Shown one piece after another: positions 63,731-64,000 of a stretch of 64,000 bases of DNA (positions within the stretch are counted from its first letter, which is position 1; every line of letters starts with the position of its first letter). Position numbers and translations under genes: made by a program. The notes below the pieces were generated by a model, which was given only the letters and a program-made list of their open reading frames with translations, did no database searches and was not told the origin of the DNA. Source of the DNA: Rhodospirillales bacterium (GTDB taxonomy: Bacteria > Pseudomonadota > Alphaproteobacteria > Rhodospirillales > Thalassospiraceae); assembly GCA_019634165.1 (NCBI GenBank), contig JAHQVT010000011.1, positions 1 through 64,000 of the forward strand. Reading direction: 5' to 3'.

Positions 63731-64000
63731 CACCGCCATATTGTGCCGTTTGGCACTACAGCGAACAAAAAGGACAGCAGCCTTTGATGGATGCTGTCCT
63801 TTTTCATTTTCAGTATCATGTGCGAAACTACGATCTAAGTGCTTTTTGCGACGTTGACAGGGATAGCGAATCTCTTGATACTCCCCGGCTTCCCGGTATT
63901 CTGCCGGCATTGACCAAACGGTCAAGAACCAAGTTTTTACCCGAAATAAGGAATGAAAAAGTGATTACTCCCGTCATGCCGACCTACGCGCGGGCCGATT
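63731..64000. other. Right-edge intergenic region
   Basis: Apart from the terminator at 63767-63806 no gene is supported. The last bases (63973-64000, CCCGTCATGCCGACC) look like the start of another dispersed intergenic repeat. Confidence 0.5.
63767..63806 (+). terminator. Intrinsic terminator after the ABC-2 permease
   Basis: AAAAAGGACAGCA (63767-63779) pairs perfectly with TGCTGTCCTTTTT (63792-63804), so the stem itself ends in the T-tract. Confidence 0.92.

Overview
The window looks like a chromosomal segment of a Gram-negative alphaproteobacterium, most likely a marine Rhodospirillales member close to Thalassospira. This is inferred from gene content and protein style (TRAP, TctABC and PotABCD uptake systems, a rhizobial-type rhaI/rhaD/rhaSTPQUK locus, RecX, an SixA/Nudix fusion) and was not tested by any search. 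No rRNA, tRNA or CRISPR array was recognised. Coding density is high and almost every gene falls into a tight, translationally coupled operon.

Layout. (1) 1-935: a broken IS3-type transposase and a gene-poor scar with large inverted repeats. (2) 936-13047: a LuxR-type regulator divergent from an 11-gene operon with a PotABCD-type polyamine importer, a nitrilase-fold amidase, a class III aminotransferase, an ArgE-like M20 deacylase, a flavin monooxygenase, RidA, a DUF1028 protein and an aldehyde dehydrogenase. This is a catabolic route for an imported amine whose identity is not evident. (3) 13302-21602: hexuronate/mannonate use, with uxuA-uxuB-kdgK on the minus strand divergent from a GntR regulator, a DctPQM TRAP importer and an idonate-type dehydrogenase. 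UxaC and KDPG aldolase are not in the window. (4) 21673-32587: a full L-rhamnose locus (rhaI, rhaD / rhaR, rhaS, rhaT, rhaP, rhaQ, rhaU, rhaK).

(5) 33040-40027: the most unusual part. Seven same-strand genes overlap or nearly touch: a PhoU-APH kinase fusion, a GAK-type ATP-grasp enzyme, an HprK-related kinase, an SixA-phosphatase/Nudix fusion, a second histidine phosphatase, a large metallophosphatase and an amphi-Trp protein. This matches the poorly understood 'GAK' (grasp-and-kinase) gene set and looks like a complete phosphoryl-transfer and phosphate-removal circuit with no known substrate. (6) 40086-45804: creatinase, then two PBP1-type genes side by side. The first has lost its transpeptidase motifs and part of its transglycosylase signature. 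(7) 45826-48733: a RAYT (REP-associated Y1 transposase) with its repeats, an amino-acid permease, a very AT-rich four-helix membrane protein and more repeats, inserted next to the terminator of the following operon.

(8) 48734-54496: tctC-tctB-tctA-argE on the minus strand with a divergent LysR regulator. The gap between them holds six direct repeats about two helical turns apart. (9) 54599-64000: mostly housekeeping genes (LysE exporter, YgjP-type metallopeptidase, ArgG, TruA, a Cache-domain chemoreceptor, LrgAB, ArsC, RecX, an ABC-2 permease) with several good intrinsic terminators and scattered 'CGTCATTCCCGCG'-type intergenic palindromes.
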